A DNA stretch of 64,000 bases, from the NCBI GenBank assembly GCA_050313895.1, contig JBNPMI010000010.1; one strand, written 5' to 3'. Below are positions 8,436-17,860 of this stretch, in pieces. The notes under the pieces were generated by a model. It saw only the letters and a program-made list of their open reading frames with translations. It searched no databases and was not told the origin of the DNA. This DNA is from JALFST01 sp022779285 (GTDB lineage Bacteria > Bacillota > Clostridia > Tissierellales > Peptoniphilaceae). The position numbers were made by a program, and so were the translations under genes. The first letter of the stretch is position 1, and each line of letters starts with the position of its first letter.

Positions 8436-9007
8436 TGATTCCCCTTTCGTTTGAGCCAGAGCAATCCATCCCCGATCTCAGGATAATAGGAATACTCAAA
8501 GCGTGCATCCTGTTCCATTTTCTCACGAAAGCGTCGTATCCGACGCAAAAGATCCTTTGTATGGCGGTTAGCGGTTCGTTCCGGATGCGCAACCATGCCA
8601 TGAAACTCCATATTGTCGAAAAGAAGGTATCCTCCCTCCTGAAGATATGGCAAAAAATGTTCCATATGTGCGCCATATTGTCCCTTGGCGGCATCCACAA
8701 AAATCAGATCATAGCGTTTGTCCTGCGGCGGAAAAAAATCGATCGCATCATACAGATATACATGGACTCGATCGGACAATGCACGCTCTCTTACATTTTC
8801 CAAAGCCTGCTGTGCCATTTCAATGTTTTTTTCTACGGTATCCACTGTGATTTCCTGGGAGAGCTCCGCCATGGCGATTGCCGAGTCTCCAACGGCTGTA
8901 CCCACCTCAAGAATCCTTCGGATCGGCCCTTTTTTCGTTTTCTCATTTCGAATTTTCTCCAATAAAAAAGCAAGCCCATCCGGATGCATTCTCGGAATAC
9001 GACTCAT
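8432..9007 (-). CDS. SAM-dependent O-methyltransferase, TrmR/YrrM-like
   Basis: 191-aa class I SAM methyltransferase of the O-methyltransferase family 3 group. Seen: motif I EVGTAVGDSAIAMA near residue 35, the acidic VEKN turn, FVDAAKGQY (metal/catalytic Asp) near 98, and a LLFDNMEFHG block. Firmicute members of this size are close to TrmR (YrrM), which methylates 5-hydroxyuridine at the tRNA wobble position. The flanking seryl-tRNA synthetase gene is compatible with this, but a small-molecule O-methyltransferase cannot be excluded. The start overlaps murG by 4 bp. Confidence 0.8.
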   Translation of the reverse strand: MSRIPRMHPDGLAFLLEKIRNEKTKKGPIRRILEVGTAVGDSAIAMAELSQEITVDTVEKNIEMAQQALENVRERALSDRVHVYLYDAIDFFPPQDKRYDLIFVDAAKGQYGAHMEHFLPYLQEGGYLLFDNMEFHGMVAHPERTANRHTKDLLRRIRRFREKMEQDARFEYSYYPEIGDGLLWLKRKGNQ

Positions 9008-10098
9008 GCCCTGCGAGCCTTTCGCTTACGCGCAAGCTCCAGCGTCTGAAGAATTTCCTGCAATCCGTTCCGAAAAACAAATCCGCGTGAGGCTTCCGTA
9101 TATTTTTTCGGATTTCTCATAACCTGATCGATCAGCTCCATAAGCTGTGTCTCGGTCATGGTCTGATCGTTCCAAACCTCTGCATACCCCGCCTTTCGAA
9201 ACTGCTCCGCATTGATCACCTGATCGCCTCGACTGCCTACGATATAGGGAACCAGGATCATCGGCTTGTGGTAATACAAAAATTCAAAGATTGCATTCGA
9301 TCCGGCACGCGATAAAATCAAATCGGACATGGCCAAAGCATCCGCCATCCCCGCTTTGATGTAATCAAGCTGGATATAGCCGGGACGGACAAGTGAGGAA
9401 TCGCCCTTTCCCGCACCCACTCCATGCACAATATCAAAGCGTTCTAAAAGAGCATCCAGGTTGTTCCATACTGCACGGTTGAGAGAGGCCGCTCCCAGCG
9501 ATCCTCCTAAAATCAATAAAATCGGCTTTTTCCCATCCAGACCGTAACGAATCAGCCCCTCCTCACGTGATCCGTTGCGGATGCTGTCTCGTAGAATGGG
9601 ACCCAGGTAATGCGCTTTTTTGGCGGGAACATAATTTGCCGTTTTTTCAAATGTAAGCATGATTTCCCGGATAAAAGGAAAAGACATGCGGTTGGCAAGG
9701 CCGGGGGTAACATCCGATTCATGCGCGATCACGGGAATGCCAAGCTGCCATCCGGCAATCACCACAGGAACCGAGACAAAGCCGCCCTTTGAAAAAATCA
9801 CATCGGGACGAAGATCCTTGAGCAGCCTCCTTGCCTGACCGATTCCCTTCAAAAAACGCCCGGAATCCTTTATGTTTTCCCGAATACTGGAAAAATCCAT
9901 AGCTCGCCGTAATTTTCCGGTGGAGATTGCATAAAACGAAACATCGGGAAAATCCGCAATCAAATCATTTTCGATTCCCTTTTTGGATCCGATGTAGGAT
10001 ATTTCCCAGCCGTCTGCCTGCAAAACAGGAATCAGGGCTAAATTGACGGCGACGTGTCCTGCCGAACCGCCGCCTGTCAATACAATCTTTTTTGTCAT
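9004..10098 (-). CDS. murG: MurG: UDP-GlcNAc:undecaprenyl-PP-MurNAc-pentapeptide GlcNAc transferase
   Basis: Makes lipid II from lipid I at the inner face of the membrane during peptidoglycan synthesis. The 364-aa GT-B fold has the N-terminal glycine loop GGGSAGH (9-15), the IFSKGGFVSVPV motif near 105, the HESD motif, and in the C-terminal domain a LGGSLGA loop and a RAGSNAIFEF donor-site motif. It is not in a mur/fts cluster but between serS and a methyltransferase gene, overlapping both by 4 bp. This isolated-murG arrangement means the dcw cluster may carry another copy or lack one. Confidence 0.92.
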   Translation of the reverse strand: MTKKIVLTGGGSAGHVAVNLALIPVLQADGWEISYIGSKKGIENDLIADFPDVSFYAISTGKLRRAMDFSSIRENIKDSGRFLKGIGQARRLLKDLRPDVIFSKGGFVSVPVVIAGWQLGIPVIAHESDVTPGLANRMSFPFIREIMLTFEKTANYVPAKKAHYLGPILRDSIRNGSREEGLIRYGLDGKKPILLILGGSLGAASLNRAVWNNLDALLERFDIVHGVGAGKGDSSLVRPGYIQLDYIKAGMADALAMSDLILSRAGSNAIFEFLYYHKPMILVPYIVGSRGDQVINAEQFRKAGYAEVWNDQTMTETQLMELIDQVMRNPKKYTEASRGFVFRNGLQEILQTLELARKRKARRA

Positions 10099-11381
10099 TT
10101 TGCCTCCCGAGCCGGTGCTTCAATTTTTTCCGCTCCGAAATAGGGAACCAGAGCCTTCGGGATCGTGATGCTGCCGTCCTCGTTCTGATAGTTTTCCACG
10201 ATTGCCGCCCATGTCCTGCCTACCGCAAGCCCTGATCCGTTCAAGGTATGCACAAATTGAACACGCCCTTCTGCATCGCGATAGCGGATATTGGCACGTC
10301 GTGCCTGATAATCCTCGAAATTGGAACAGGAGGAAATTTCCACATAGCGATGATAGCTCGGCATCCAGACCTCGATATCATTGGTCATGGCTGAAGAAAA
10401 TCCCAGATCTCCCGTACTCAATTTGACAACGCGATACGGAATCTCCAGCTGCTTCAACACATCCTCGGCATCTGCGGTAAGCGCATCAAGCTCCTCATAG
10501 GAGGTCTTCGGATCCACAAATTTCACAAGCTCCACCTTGTCAAATTGATGCTGACGGATAATGCCGCGCGTATCTCTGCCGGCGGAGCCCGACTCTCTGC
10601 GGAAGCAGGGTGTATATGCCGTCAGATAAACCGGAAGATCCTCCGCAGAAAGAATATCGTCACGATAGAGGTTCGTAACAGGGACCTCCGCCGTCGGAAT
10701 CAGGAAGAGATCCTCCTTTTCCACATGGTACATATCCTCCTCAAATTTAGGAAGCTGGCCGGTTCCCGTCATGGATTGCCGATTCACCAATACAGGAGGC
10801 TCAATTTCGGTATATCCGTGCTTTGTGGTGTGCAGATCCAGCATGAAGGAATAAATCGCACGCTCCAAGCGGGCTCCTGCACCCGTCATCACGGTAAATC
10901 GTGACCCGGAAAGCTTCGCTCCGCGTTCAAAATCCAAAAGGTGCAGATCCGTTCCCAGATCCCAGTGCGCCTTCGGCTCAAAATCGAATTCACGGGGAGT
11001 GCCGACGCGGCGCATCTCTTGATTGTCCGCATCATCCTTGCCCACCGGAATCGTGGGATTGGGAACATTCGGAATGGACAGCAACGCCATGCGCAGCTGC
11101 TCCTCCAAATCGCGAAGCTGCTCGTCAAAGGAAGCAATCTCTTCGCCCAGGCGGCGCATTTCCTCAATCGTAGCGGAAACATCCTCTCCGTTTTTCTTGC
11201 GAATCGGAATTTCCTTGGAAACGCGATTGCGCTCCGCTTTTTTGCCTTCCACCTCATTGACCAAAACGCGACGTTTTTCATCCAGCGCAAGCACCGGTTC
11301 CACGGGAAAGCTGCCTGAACGATGGGATAAACCTTCTTCAACCTCGGTACGGTGCTCTCGAATTCGCTTGATATCTAACAT
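10095..11381 (-). CDS. serS: Seryl-tRNA synthetase
   Basis: Class II aminoacyl-tRNA synthetase charging tRNA-Ser, 428 aa, normal length. The N-terminal half (about 30-100) is the charged coiled-coil arm that reads the long variable arm of tRNA-Ser. The catalytic core follows, with motif 2 (CFRRESGSAGRDTRGIIRQHQF) and motif 3 (NGSGLAVGRTWAAIVENYQ). The ATG at 11381 is preceded by AGGGAGG. The 100-bp leader is too short for a T-box riboswitch and none is seen. It heads the run serS-murG-trmR-rpiB-chr. Confidence 0.97.
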   Translation of the reverse strand: MLDIKRIREHRTEVEEGLSHRSGSFPVEPVLALDEKRRVLVNEVEGKKAERNRVSKEIPIRKKNGEDVSATIEEMRRLGEEIASFDEQLRDLEEQLRMALLSIPNVPNPTIPVGKDDADNQEMRRVGTPREFDFEPKAHWDLGTDLHLLDFERGAKLSGSRFTVMTGAGARLERAIYSFMLDLHTTKHGYTEIEPPVLVNRQSMTGTGQLPKFEEDMYHVEKEDLFLIPTAEVPVTNLYRDDILSAEDLPVYLTAYTPCFRRESGSAGRDTRGIIRQHQFDKVELVKFVDPKTSYEELDALTADAEDVLKQLEIPYRVVKLSTGDLGFSSAMTNDIEVWMPSYHRYVEISSCSNFEDYQARRANIRYRDAEGRVQFVHTLNGSGLAVGRTWAAIVENYQNEDGSITIPKALVPYFGAEKIEAPAREAK

Positions 11382-11435
11382 GTCGACCTCCCTATTGCTC
11401 CATTTGCAGTATCATCAAAACGTATCTAATCTTGT

Positions 11436-11441
11436 ATTATA
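11436..11441 (-). promoter_or_regulatory. Extended -10 promoter of serS
   Basis: TGCTATAAT on the minus strand gives a consensus TATAAT with an upstream TG dinucleotide, 55 bp before the serS start. No good -35 is seen at 16-18 bp, as expected for an extended -10 promoter. Confidence 0.6.
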
Positions 11442-11482
11442 GCACGGAGACTTTCAATACAGGCGTTTCCTGCCCGGCATCC

Positions 11483-12154
11483 CTAACAATTGTCCGATTC
11501 CAGTCCCGCTTCTATCGCTTTTTGAGGAATCCCGGCCGGAACCACGATCACCTCGCCATTGACATAGGGATTGTTCTGCAATCCCGTCTTCATAAGCTGC
11601 AGGCAGATCACGGCATCCGCCTCGACAAAGCAGCCCCAGGCCCTTCCGGTCGTAGCATCGATCCCGGAGGGCAGATCCACGGAAATCGTATATGTCCTCG
11701 ATCGGTTGATCTGCTCAATCACAATGGCTGCGGTGCCGCGGATCTCCCGGTTCAAGCCCGTGCCGAAAAGGCAATCGATCAAGGTGTTCACCTCATCCAG
11801 CTGATGAATCATATCATCGAGATCGCCCAGGGTCTCGATGCGTTTGATCTGCACCTGAAGAAGCTGCAGCGCCTCATAGTTTTGCTTCCAGGCCTGGCCG
11901 GCCTTTTCCGGATTTCCCACGATGAATACGCGAACATGCTTGGCGCGCGCAACCAGGCCTCTGGCAACGGCTAAACCGTCCGCGCCGTTGTTTCCCGTTC
12001 CGCAAAAAACGGCAAAGGTGTGCCGTCTTGAAAGATCGATGCAGTCAATCGTTCGAATTGCCGCATTTTCTACAAGAACAATTTCCGGAATGCCATAGCG
12101 CTCAATCGCAAAGTGATCGATGAGCCGCATCTGTTCGCCTGTCACCGCTTGCAT
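11483..12154 (-). CDS. nnrE: NAD(P)H-hydrate epimerase (YjeF N-domain only)
   Basis: Epimerises damaged R-NAD(P)HX so that it can be repaired. The 223 aa match only the YjeF N-terminal domain. Seen: the N-terminal TGEQMRLID helix with catalytic-site spacing, GTGNNGADGLAVAR near residue 52, a DCLFGTGL block, and SVDLPSGID near 160. The ATP/ADP-dependent dehydratase domain (NnrD), often fused C-terminally, is absent, so that partner must be encoded elsewhere. It starts 8 bp after the dnaI stop, in the same operon. Confidence 0.93.
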   Translation of the reverse strand: MQAVTGEQMRLIDHFAIERYGIPEIVLVENAAIRTIDCIDLSRRHTFAVFCGTGNNGADGLAVARGLVARAKHVRVFIVGNPEKAGQAWKQNYEALQLLQVQIKRIETLGDLDDMIHQLDEVNTLIDCLFGTGLNREIRGTAAIVIEQINRSRTYTISVDLPSGIDATTGRAWGCFVEADAVICLQLMKTGLQNNPYVNGEVIVVPAGIPQKAIEAGLESDNC

Positions 12155-12162
12155 AATTCCTC

Positions 12163-13122
12163 CTAAAATCTGCGGCGTAAATCGCTGCCGTAAAGCTCGA
12201 ACAACCTATACTCGCCTGCAATACGGGATTCGATTCGCTCGTCATAGTGCTCTCGAATTTCCTCGGGGCTGATATTGGAGGAAATGACGGTCGGCTTCTG
12301 ACGCAGGATTCTTTCATTGATCAGCGAAAACAATTCGCTTCGGGTTTTGTCATTCGGAAACTCCGTTCCGAAATCATCGATGATCAGCAGGTCGCAGGAA
12401 AAAATAAATTCCCTGCGCTCCGTCACGCTGCGGCGATCCGCCTCAAACATAAAGGAGTAGGAGACCAGAAAATCGGCGATTTCGGATGCCATCTGGTAGT
12501 ACACGGTAAAGCCGCGATCCAAAACCTCCTTGGCAATGCAATTGACGAGAAAGGTTTTGCCCGTTCCCGTGGGCCCGTAAAAATAGAGATTGGGTGATTT
12601 TGCGCTGAAGGTCTCGACATATTCGAAAAGGATCTTCTTCAGATCCGCCATATGCTCGTAGGGGCTTACTTCCTCACCCGGCTGGCGATCCTTGCGAAAG
12701 AGCGAAAGATCAAAGGTCTGAAAGTTCTGCTGCTCAAGCAATCGGCTCACCGAGCTCAATTCATATTTTTGCTCCAGAAGCAGCTTGTTGCGGCAATGAC
12801 AGGATTTTCCCTCCACAAAGCCCGTATCCTTGCAGTCGGGGCATTGATATTCCGGCTCAAAATCCGATGGAGACAGCCCCGCCCGGCGCATCTCCTCATC
12901 GAGATGTCTGCGCGCCGCATCGATTCCTGCACGCAAATCCGCAATTTCCTTCTTGCTGCCGCGAAGCGCCACCTGCATCAAATTGCGTCCCTGTTCCATG
13001 AGGGCTTTCCGTGATCGGGCAATTTCCGGATACATTTTTTCCAGCCGCTGTACCCTTTGATCGCGCAGACGTTCCGCGCGCTGCCTTCTTCCCGCTAAAA
13101 TTTCACTGGCTGACGGCCTCAT
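12163..13122 (-). CDS. dnaI: DnaI-like helicase loader (AAA+ ATPase)
   Basis: Loads the replicative helicase DnaB onto DNA at initiation and restart. The 319-aa protein has an N-terminal helical part (about 1-90, very basic), a zinc-type cluster CPDC (94-97) plus CHC (108-110), Walker A YGPTGTGKT (182-190), Walker B LLIIDDFG (245-252), a sensor-1 region SSN, and a C-terminal Arg-rich RLFELYGSDLRRR segment. All fit the DnaI/DnaC loaders. The gene order dnaB, dnaD-like, dnaI forms a primosome block; dnaI overlaps the dnaD-like gene by 4 bp. Confidence 0.92.
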   Translation of the reverse strand: MRPSASEILAGRRQRAERLRDQRVQRLEKMYPEIARSRKALMEQGRNLMQVALRGSKKEIADLRAGIDAARRHLDEEMRRAGLSPSDFEPEYQCPDCKDTGFVEGKSCHCRNKLLLEQKYELSSVSRLLEQQNFQTFDLSLFRKDRQPGEEVSPYEHMADLKKILFEYVETFSAKSPNLYFYGPTGTGKTFLVNCIAKEVLDRGFTVYYQMASEIADFLVSYSFMFEADRRSVTERREFIFSCDLLIIDDFGTEFPNDKTRSELFSLINERILRQKPTVISSNISPEEIREHYDERIESRIAGEYRLFELYGSDLRRRF

Positions 13123-14024
13123 AGATCACCTCGCAAGCTTTTCTTCATAGATTGCTCCAGCTTCTTTTTCACCCATTCTTCTCGTTCTTTTTTCGACATG
13201 CGCGTATCGTTTTTTACATTTTTCGGCTGTTTTTTCGCGGTTCGTCTCGTACCGGATTGCACACGCTTTCTGCTTTTCCGTTCGATCAATTCATCAAGCG
13301 CCTTCTCCGTCGTAACGCCATAAAGCCGAATCCAGTTTTCGACAATCGCCGCAATATAGTTGACGGAACGGGAGCCTGCCTCGCTTTGCTCAATCGCTCT
13401 CCGATACGCATGAAGGAAAAAGCCCGGCTCGATCGGGTATCGATCCAGGATATCCAGGATCAGCCGAATTTCATTTTCCTTAAGCGTAACACGATAGGAC
13501 AAGCCCTCGGAAAGCAGATCATCCAGACTGTGAAACATTTCCGCCCGCGCTCTTGACTTTGCCGCATCCTCCGGATCCGTATCCGAAGGCTCCGCATGCT
13601 GATTTCTCTCCCGAATGTCCTCTGCCGGCATGGTGACCTGCGCAATATTCGCAGATGAGACGGCCGCTTCCGGCGCATGCTGCAGATTCTCCGGCACCTG
13701 TCTCTTATTGTAAAGGCCGCCCCATAGCATCAGCATGGACCGGAATCGTACGACCAGCCCCTCTTCTTCCTCCAGGATTTGCAGAAGTCCTTCGTTTTCC
13801 CAATATTGCAATGCTTCCGCCACAATCTCTTCATCCATATCCAGATGTCGGGAAAGACTCTCCGGATCCAAATCGGTCGAATCTCCTCCGCACGCCGCCT
13901 TCCATCCGTAAAGATAGACTTTAATGGCATCTCCGCTTGCCTGTGCAAGATAGGTGTCCAAAAAAAGATTCTCAATCGGCGTATTTCGAAAATCAACAAC
14001 GGATAAATCCATTTTTGCTTTCAT
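13119..14024 (-). CDS. DnaD-domain primosome protein
   Basis: 301-aa protein of the DnaD/DnaB(Bsu) family, which remodels origin DNA and recruits the DnaI-helicase complex. The N-terminal half (about 1-100) looks like a winged helix (LSRHLDMDEEIVAEALQYWENEGLL). A central region is low in structure. The C-terminal DnaD domain, about 165-235, carries the ANYIAAIVENW-type signature (here SVNYIAAIVENWIRLYGV). The tail is Lys/Arg-rich. I chose the ATG at 14024 with AGGAGG 5 nt upstream; a GTG two codons earlier would have no spacing to that site. It sits between dnaB and dnaI, consistent with the role. Confidence 0.87.
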   Translation of the reverse strand: MKAKMDLSVVDFRNTPIENLFLDTYLAQASGDAIKVYLYGWKAACGGDSTDLDPESLSRHLDMDEEIVAEALQYWENEGLLQILEEEEGLVVRFRSMLMLWGGLYNKRQVPENLQHAPEAAVSSANIAQVTMPAEDIRERNQHAEPSDTDPEDAAKSRARAEMFHSLDDLLSEGLSYRVTLKENEIRLILDILDRYPIEPGFFLHAYRRAIEQSEAGSRSVNYIAAIVENWIRLYGVTTEKALDELIERKSRKRVQSGTRRTAKKQPKNVKNDTRMSKKEREEWVKKKLEQSMKKSLRGDL

Positions 14025-14041
14025 ATCCACCTCCTCCGCCG

Positions 14042-15409
14042 TCAGGCAGTGGGATCCGTTTCATAGCTCAAATCGCCGAACTTGGTGAGCTCCTTCTTGA
14101 AGAACAGCTTGACCGTGCCCGTAGGTCCATTGCGGTGCTTGGCGATAATCACCTCCGTCTGATTGGCATTTTCCGAATCCGGATTATAGTAATCCTCACG
14201 ATAGAGCAGCATAACAACATCGGCATCCTGCTCGATCGCGCCCGACTCTCGCATATCACTCATCAACGGCCTTGCTCCCTCACGGCTTTCCGTCTTTCGG
14301 GAAAGCTGAGAAAGTGCAAGCACCGGACAATCCAATTCCTTGGCAAGCCCCTTCAGGCCGCGGGAAATCTGTGTGATTTCCTGCTGGCGATTTTCATTTC
14401 GGCCACCCGCATCGGCGTTCATCAGCTGCAAATAGTCGATGACCACGAGATCAAGCCCCTTTTCCAGCTTCATGCGACGGCATTTTGCCCGAAGCTCGGA
14501 AACGGTAATCGCCGAAGTGTCATCGATATAAAGCGGCAAATTCTTCAAGGTCGATACTCCCCGGAAAAGAGCCTCCCAATCCTCTGTGGTCCGGAAATCA
14601 CCCGCAATGATCCTCTGCAGATTCACGCCGGAGGCCATGGAAAGCAGACGCTGCGAGAGCTGCAATTTACTCATCTCCAAGGAAAAAATCGCCACACGAT
14701 AGGGATGATTTCCCTCCGCGTCCGTAAAACGTGCCGCATTATAGGCCATATTGACTCCTAAAGCGGTCTTACCCATGGACGGCCTGGCTGCCAGTAAAAC
14801 AAGATCGGAGCGCTGCAGTCCCGCCAGCTGGGAATCCAAATCGCGGAAACCCGTAGGAATGCCTGTCAGCTCCCCCTGATGCATGGAAAGCTCGGAAATA
14901 TGATTGACCGTCTGCTCAATCGTCTCCGCCAAAAGGGTGAGTCCGGTACCCGTCCGATTGCGATTGATGGCAAGAATTTGCTCTTCGGCCCGCTCGAGGA
15001 GCGCTTCGGGATCATCCGCGCCCTCCGTGGAGGTGCGCATGATTTCATCGCCATAACGGATCAACGCTCTGCGCAGCGAATGCCCTGCGACAATCTCCAC
15101 ATAGGAATTGATATTGGCAATATAAAATTGCTCATCCGTGATCGAAAAGAGAAACTCCGGACCGCCCATCTCCTCAAAAATCCCCTTTTGACGAAGATTG
15201 GCCTCGACTGTCGTAAAATCAATCGGTTCATGCGCTGCAGATAATTCCAGCATTGCCTGAAACAGGGACTGATGCTTTTGCGAATAAAAATCCTCTACAT
15301 GAAGCTTTTCAGCAACAATATTCAGAGTCGAATTTTTAAGAAAAATACATCCAAGAACGGACCGTTCCGCGGAAAGGCTCGCCGGCGGATTTGCTACCCG
15401 CTCTGCCAT
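14042..15409 (-). CDS. dnaB: Replicative DNA helicase DnaB
   Basis: Hexameric 5'-3' helicase at the replication fork (called DnaC in Bacillus subtilis). The 455-aa product has the N-terminal helical domain (LSAERSVLGCIFL) and a RecA-type motor with Walker A ARPSMGKTA near 217, FSLEMS near 248, Walker B LVVIDYLQLM, and the QEITQISRGLKGLAKELDCPV block. The usual C-terminal QTEVIIAKHRNGPTG signature is present. It lies just 2 bp after rplI, the common Firmicute arrangement rplI-dnaB. Confidence 0.97.
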   Translation of the reverse strand: MAERVANPPASLSAERSVLGCIFLKNSTLNIVAEKLHVEDFYSQKHQSLFQAMLELSAAHEPIDFTTVEANLRQKGIFEEMGGPEFLFSITDEQFYIANINSYVEIVAGHSLRRALIRYGDEIMRTSTEGADDPEALLERAEEQILAINRNRTGTGLTLLAETIEQTVNHISELSMHQGELTGIPTGFRDLDSQLAGLQRSDLVLLAARPSMGKTALGVNMAYNAARFTDAEGNHPYRVAIFSLEMSKLQLSQRLLSMASGVNLQRIIAGDFRTTEDWEALFRGVSTLKNLPLYIDDTSAITVSELRAKCRRMKLEKGLDLVVIDYLQLMNADAGGRNENRQQEITQISRGLKGLAKELDCPVLALSQLSRKTESREGARPLMSDMRESGAIEQDADVVMLLYREDYYNPDSENANQTEVIIAKHRNGPTGTVKLFFKKELTKFGDLSYETDPTA

Positions 15410-15411
15410 AG

Positions 15412-15858
15412 CTATCCCTCAATCACTTTTACAGTGAGCCTTGCCAGCATTCCCGCATATACGCGAACATCCACCGCATGCTCACCCGTTGTGCGGATGG
15501 AATCCTTGAGCTCGATTTTTTTCTTATCGAGCGCAAGCCCTGTTTGGGCTTCCACCGCCGCCGCAATGTCCTGCGCCGTAATGGAACCGAAGAGCTTGCC
15601 TGCGCCGCCGCCCTTTGCGGTGATGGTGATTTCCGCTTTTTCCAATTTTGCGGCAAGCTCCTCCGCCTGTGCTCTACGCTCCGCTTCCTCCGCAGCCAGC
15701 CGCTTTTGCTCTTCCTTCCAGCGCTTCTGCACCGCGGGAGTTGCCTCGATTGCCAATTCATTTTTTGCAAGAAAGTTATTGAAATATCCCGGCTTGGCGT
15801 TGACCAATTCACCGGCTTTTCCGATTCCTTTTACATCCTTAAGCAGAATGACCTTCAT
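15412..15858 (-). CDS. rplI: 50S ribosomal protein L9
   Basis: 148-aa L9 with the canonical N-terminal domain (MKVILLKDVKGIGKAGE, KPGYFNNFL), a long charged connecting helix (about 45-75), and the C-terminal domain (GKLFGSITAQDIA). The ATG at 15858 follows AAGGAGGAAAGCG and overlaps the end of gdpP by 20 bp. An upstream in-frame ATG at 15930 lies within gdpP and is not used. Confidence 0.96.
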   Translation of the reverse strand: MKVILLKDVKGIGKAGELVNAKPGYFNNFLAKNELAIEATPAVQKRWKEEQKRLAAEEAERRAQAEELAAKLEKAEITITAKGGGAGKLFGSITAQDIAAAVEAQTGLALDKKKIELKDSIRTTGEHAVDVRVYAGMLARLTVKVIEG

Positions 15859-17860
15859 CGCTTTCCTCCTTAAAATAATTGCGGATCGCTTCCTCCAGCT
15901 TTTCCGATGCCTCATCCATAGACATTTCAAGCTGAGTAGCCGCAGCTGTCAAATGACCTCCGCCGCCCAGTTTTTCCATAATCAGCTGTACGGAAATCTC
16001 ACCTAAGCTGCGAGCTGAGATGTGAATTTTTCCATGGGATCTCGTAAGCACAAAAGAAGCCTCTACACCTCGAATTCCCAAAAGATCGTCGGCCGCCTGC
16101 GAGGCGATCAACGTAGAACCGTCGATATCGTGCTCAAATCGGCCGATCATTGTGTTGTGATCAAAGGTATGCGCCGAGGTGATGATTTCCGCCCGATATC
16201 GCATCAGCTCCAAATCGTCCTTAAAGAGCTGCCGGATCACAACGGAATCCGCGCCCATGCGTTTCAAATATGCAGCCGCCTCAAAGGTTCGCGTTCCCGT
16301 CTGATAGAAGAAATTTTTCGTATCCACGGTGATGCCCGCTAAAAGACCCTCTGCAACAACCTGCGGAAGAATCACATCATCTCCGAGATATTCGATCATT
16401 TCCGTCACAAGCTCCGATGCCGAGGAAGCGGACGGCTCGATATACGCCACCTCCGCCTGCTTGATATAATCTCTCCCCCGACGATGATGATCGATAATCA
16501 AAATTCGATTCCCGAAGTCTAAAAGATCCGGCGCCGCTGTGGAATCATGGCGATGGTTATCCAAAACGATGATCAGCGTACCCGCATCCCGTTGACGTTC
16601 CGCCTCCTTCGGACTGAGAATTCTCTGCTTCGCATCCGGCAGCTTTTCGATCACCTTCCGGTATAGATTTTCAATAGAAGGCGAGATTTCCTCCAATACG
16701 ATATAAGATCTTGCATGGAGCATATCGCAAAATGACAGCATTCCGAGACAGGATCCGAAGGAATCCATATCTCCGTTTTGATGACCCATGATCAGAACCT
16801 TGGATGCCGTCTGAATGAAATTGGAAATGGTATGTGACATCACACGCGCCTTGACTCGGGAGAAGCGCTGTGTCGCCTGAGATTTTCCTCCGAAATATTC
16901 CAGCTCCTCTCCGGATTTTAAGACTACCTGATCGCCGCCGCGTGCCATGGCGACATCAAGAGCCTGCAAGGAGTCGTTGTAGAGATCATTCGGCGTTTCC
17001 TGTCCATAGGCGACCCCCATGGATGCCGTCGGCGTGATATCCAGTTCCTCGCCTGCAAGACGAATTTCTTCAAAAAGACGGAATTTCTCTTTTTTTGCTC
17101 TCTCAAGTCCCTCCTGCGCCATGATCATCAGATAGCGATCCGACTCAAATTTTACGAGAAGAGCCGCATAATCCTGCGCATAACGATTGACAATGCGGTC
17201 GATCTGAGCAAAAAGGATCGGACGATCCTGCTCCGCAATTTTGACGCGGACATCATCATAGTTGTCCAATAGGATCACCGCCGCCACCATGCGCTCCGCC
17301 TGCGCCTGAACACGAACCGTTTCATCATCGGTATTATCGATGCCGTAGATCAGGATCAGCCGTTCTCCGGGCTTGGAGTCCGTCACATTGTGATAAAAAA
17401 GAAAGATTCTGTCCTCCACCGTAATCGAAAACGGCTCGCTGCCGTTCTGCAGCAATGACTCCAGAGGCATATCCGGAAACACTTCCTGATAGCTGTGTCC
17501 TAAATAGGAGCTTTCGATATGAAAGAGGTTTTTCAGATTGGAGTTATACCAAAGAAATTCTCCTCTTTCATTGAGAACCGCCATAGAAAACGGCATCCCG
17601 AAGACCGCATTTTTTGTAACCTCATTAAATTGCAAATCCAGGTGCTCGATTGCATTCTTTGTCTGTTCGGCCGCTTTTTTTTCACGATAATATCCATTCA
17701 CCGCAAAAAACACGGTGGCAACGATTCCGAAAACCCCGGCCCAGCTGTTCCAGAAAAATAATCCGACGGTCATCACCGCAGCTATAAGAGGCGGCAAGAA
17801 AACCTCGCCCCAGGGAATGGTGGAAAATGATTGATCGTTCGAATTGGAATCACTTTTCAT
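15839..17860 (-). CDS. gdpP: Cyclic-di-AMP phosphodiesterase GdpP
   Basis: Membrane-bound enzyme that hydrolyses c-di-AMP and so controls osmolyte and cell-wall balance. The 673 aa comprise two N-terminal membrane segments (about 15-60), a PAS-like domain (about 70-140), a degenerate GGDEF domain (about 160-290), then the DHH/DHHA1 domain. Seen: HQNGDMDSFGS, DNHRHDS, IIDHHRRGRDYI, and the C-terminal GGGGHLTAAA motif. The ATG at 17860 has GGAGG 8 nt upstream and overlaps yybS by 11 bp. An ATG at 17911 lacks a site. The order yybS-gdpP-rplI-dnaB is conserved in Firmicutes. Confidence 0.95.
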   Translation of the reverse strand: MKSDSNSNDQSFSTIPWGEVFLPPLIAAVMTVGLFFWNSWAGVFGIVATVFFAVNGYYREKKAAEQTKNAIEHLDLQFNEVTKNAVFGMPFSMAVLNERGEFLWYNSNLKNLFHIESSYLGHSYQEVFPDMPLESLLQNGSEPFSITVEDRIFLFYHNVTDSKPGERLILIYGIDNTDDETVRVQAQAERMVAAVILLDNYDDVRVKIAEQDRPILFAQIDRIVNRYAQDYAALLVKFESDRYLMIMAQEGLERAKKEKFRLFEEIRLAGEELDITPTASMGVAYGQETPNDLYNDSLQALDVAMARGGDQVVLKSGEELEYFGGKSQATQRFSRVKARVMSHTISNFIQTASKVLIMGHQNGDMDSFGSCLGMLSFCDMLHARSYIVLEEISPSIENLYRKVIEKLPDAKQRILSPKEAERQRDAGTLIIVLDNHRHDSTAAPDLLDFGNRILIIDHHRRGRDYIKQAEVAYIEPSASSASELVTEMIEYLGDDVILPQVVAEGLLAGITVDTKNFFYQTGTRTFEAAAYLKRMGADSVVIRQLFKDDLELMRYRAEIITSAHTFDHNTMIGRFEHDIDGSTLIASQAADDLLGIRGVEASFVLTRSHGKIHISARSLGEISVQLIMEKLGGGGHLTAAATQLEMSMDEASEKLEEAIRNYFKEESDEGHSA

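Noticed and set aside
11382..11482. T-box riboswitch before serS
   Set aside because: The leader is only 100 bp and lacks the T-box sequence; an extended -10 is all that is seen. The proS leader is also too short.
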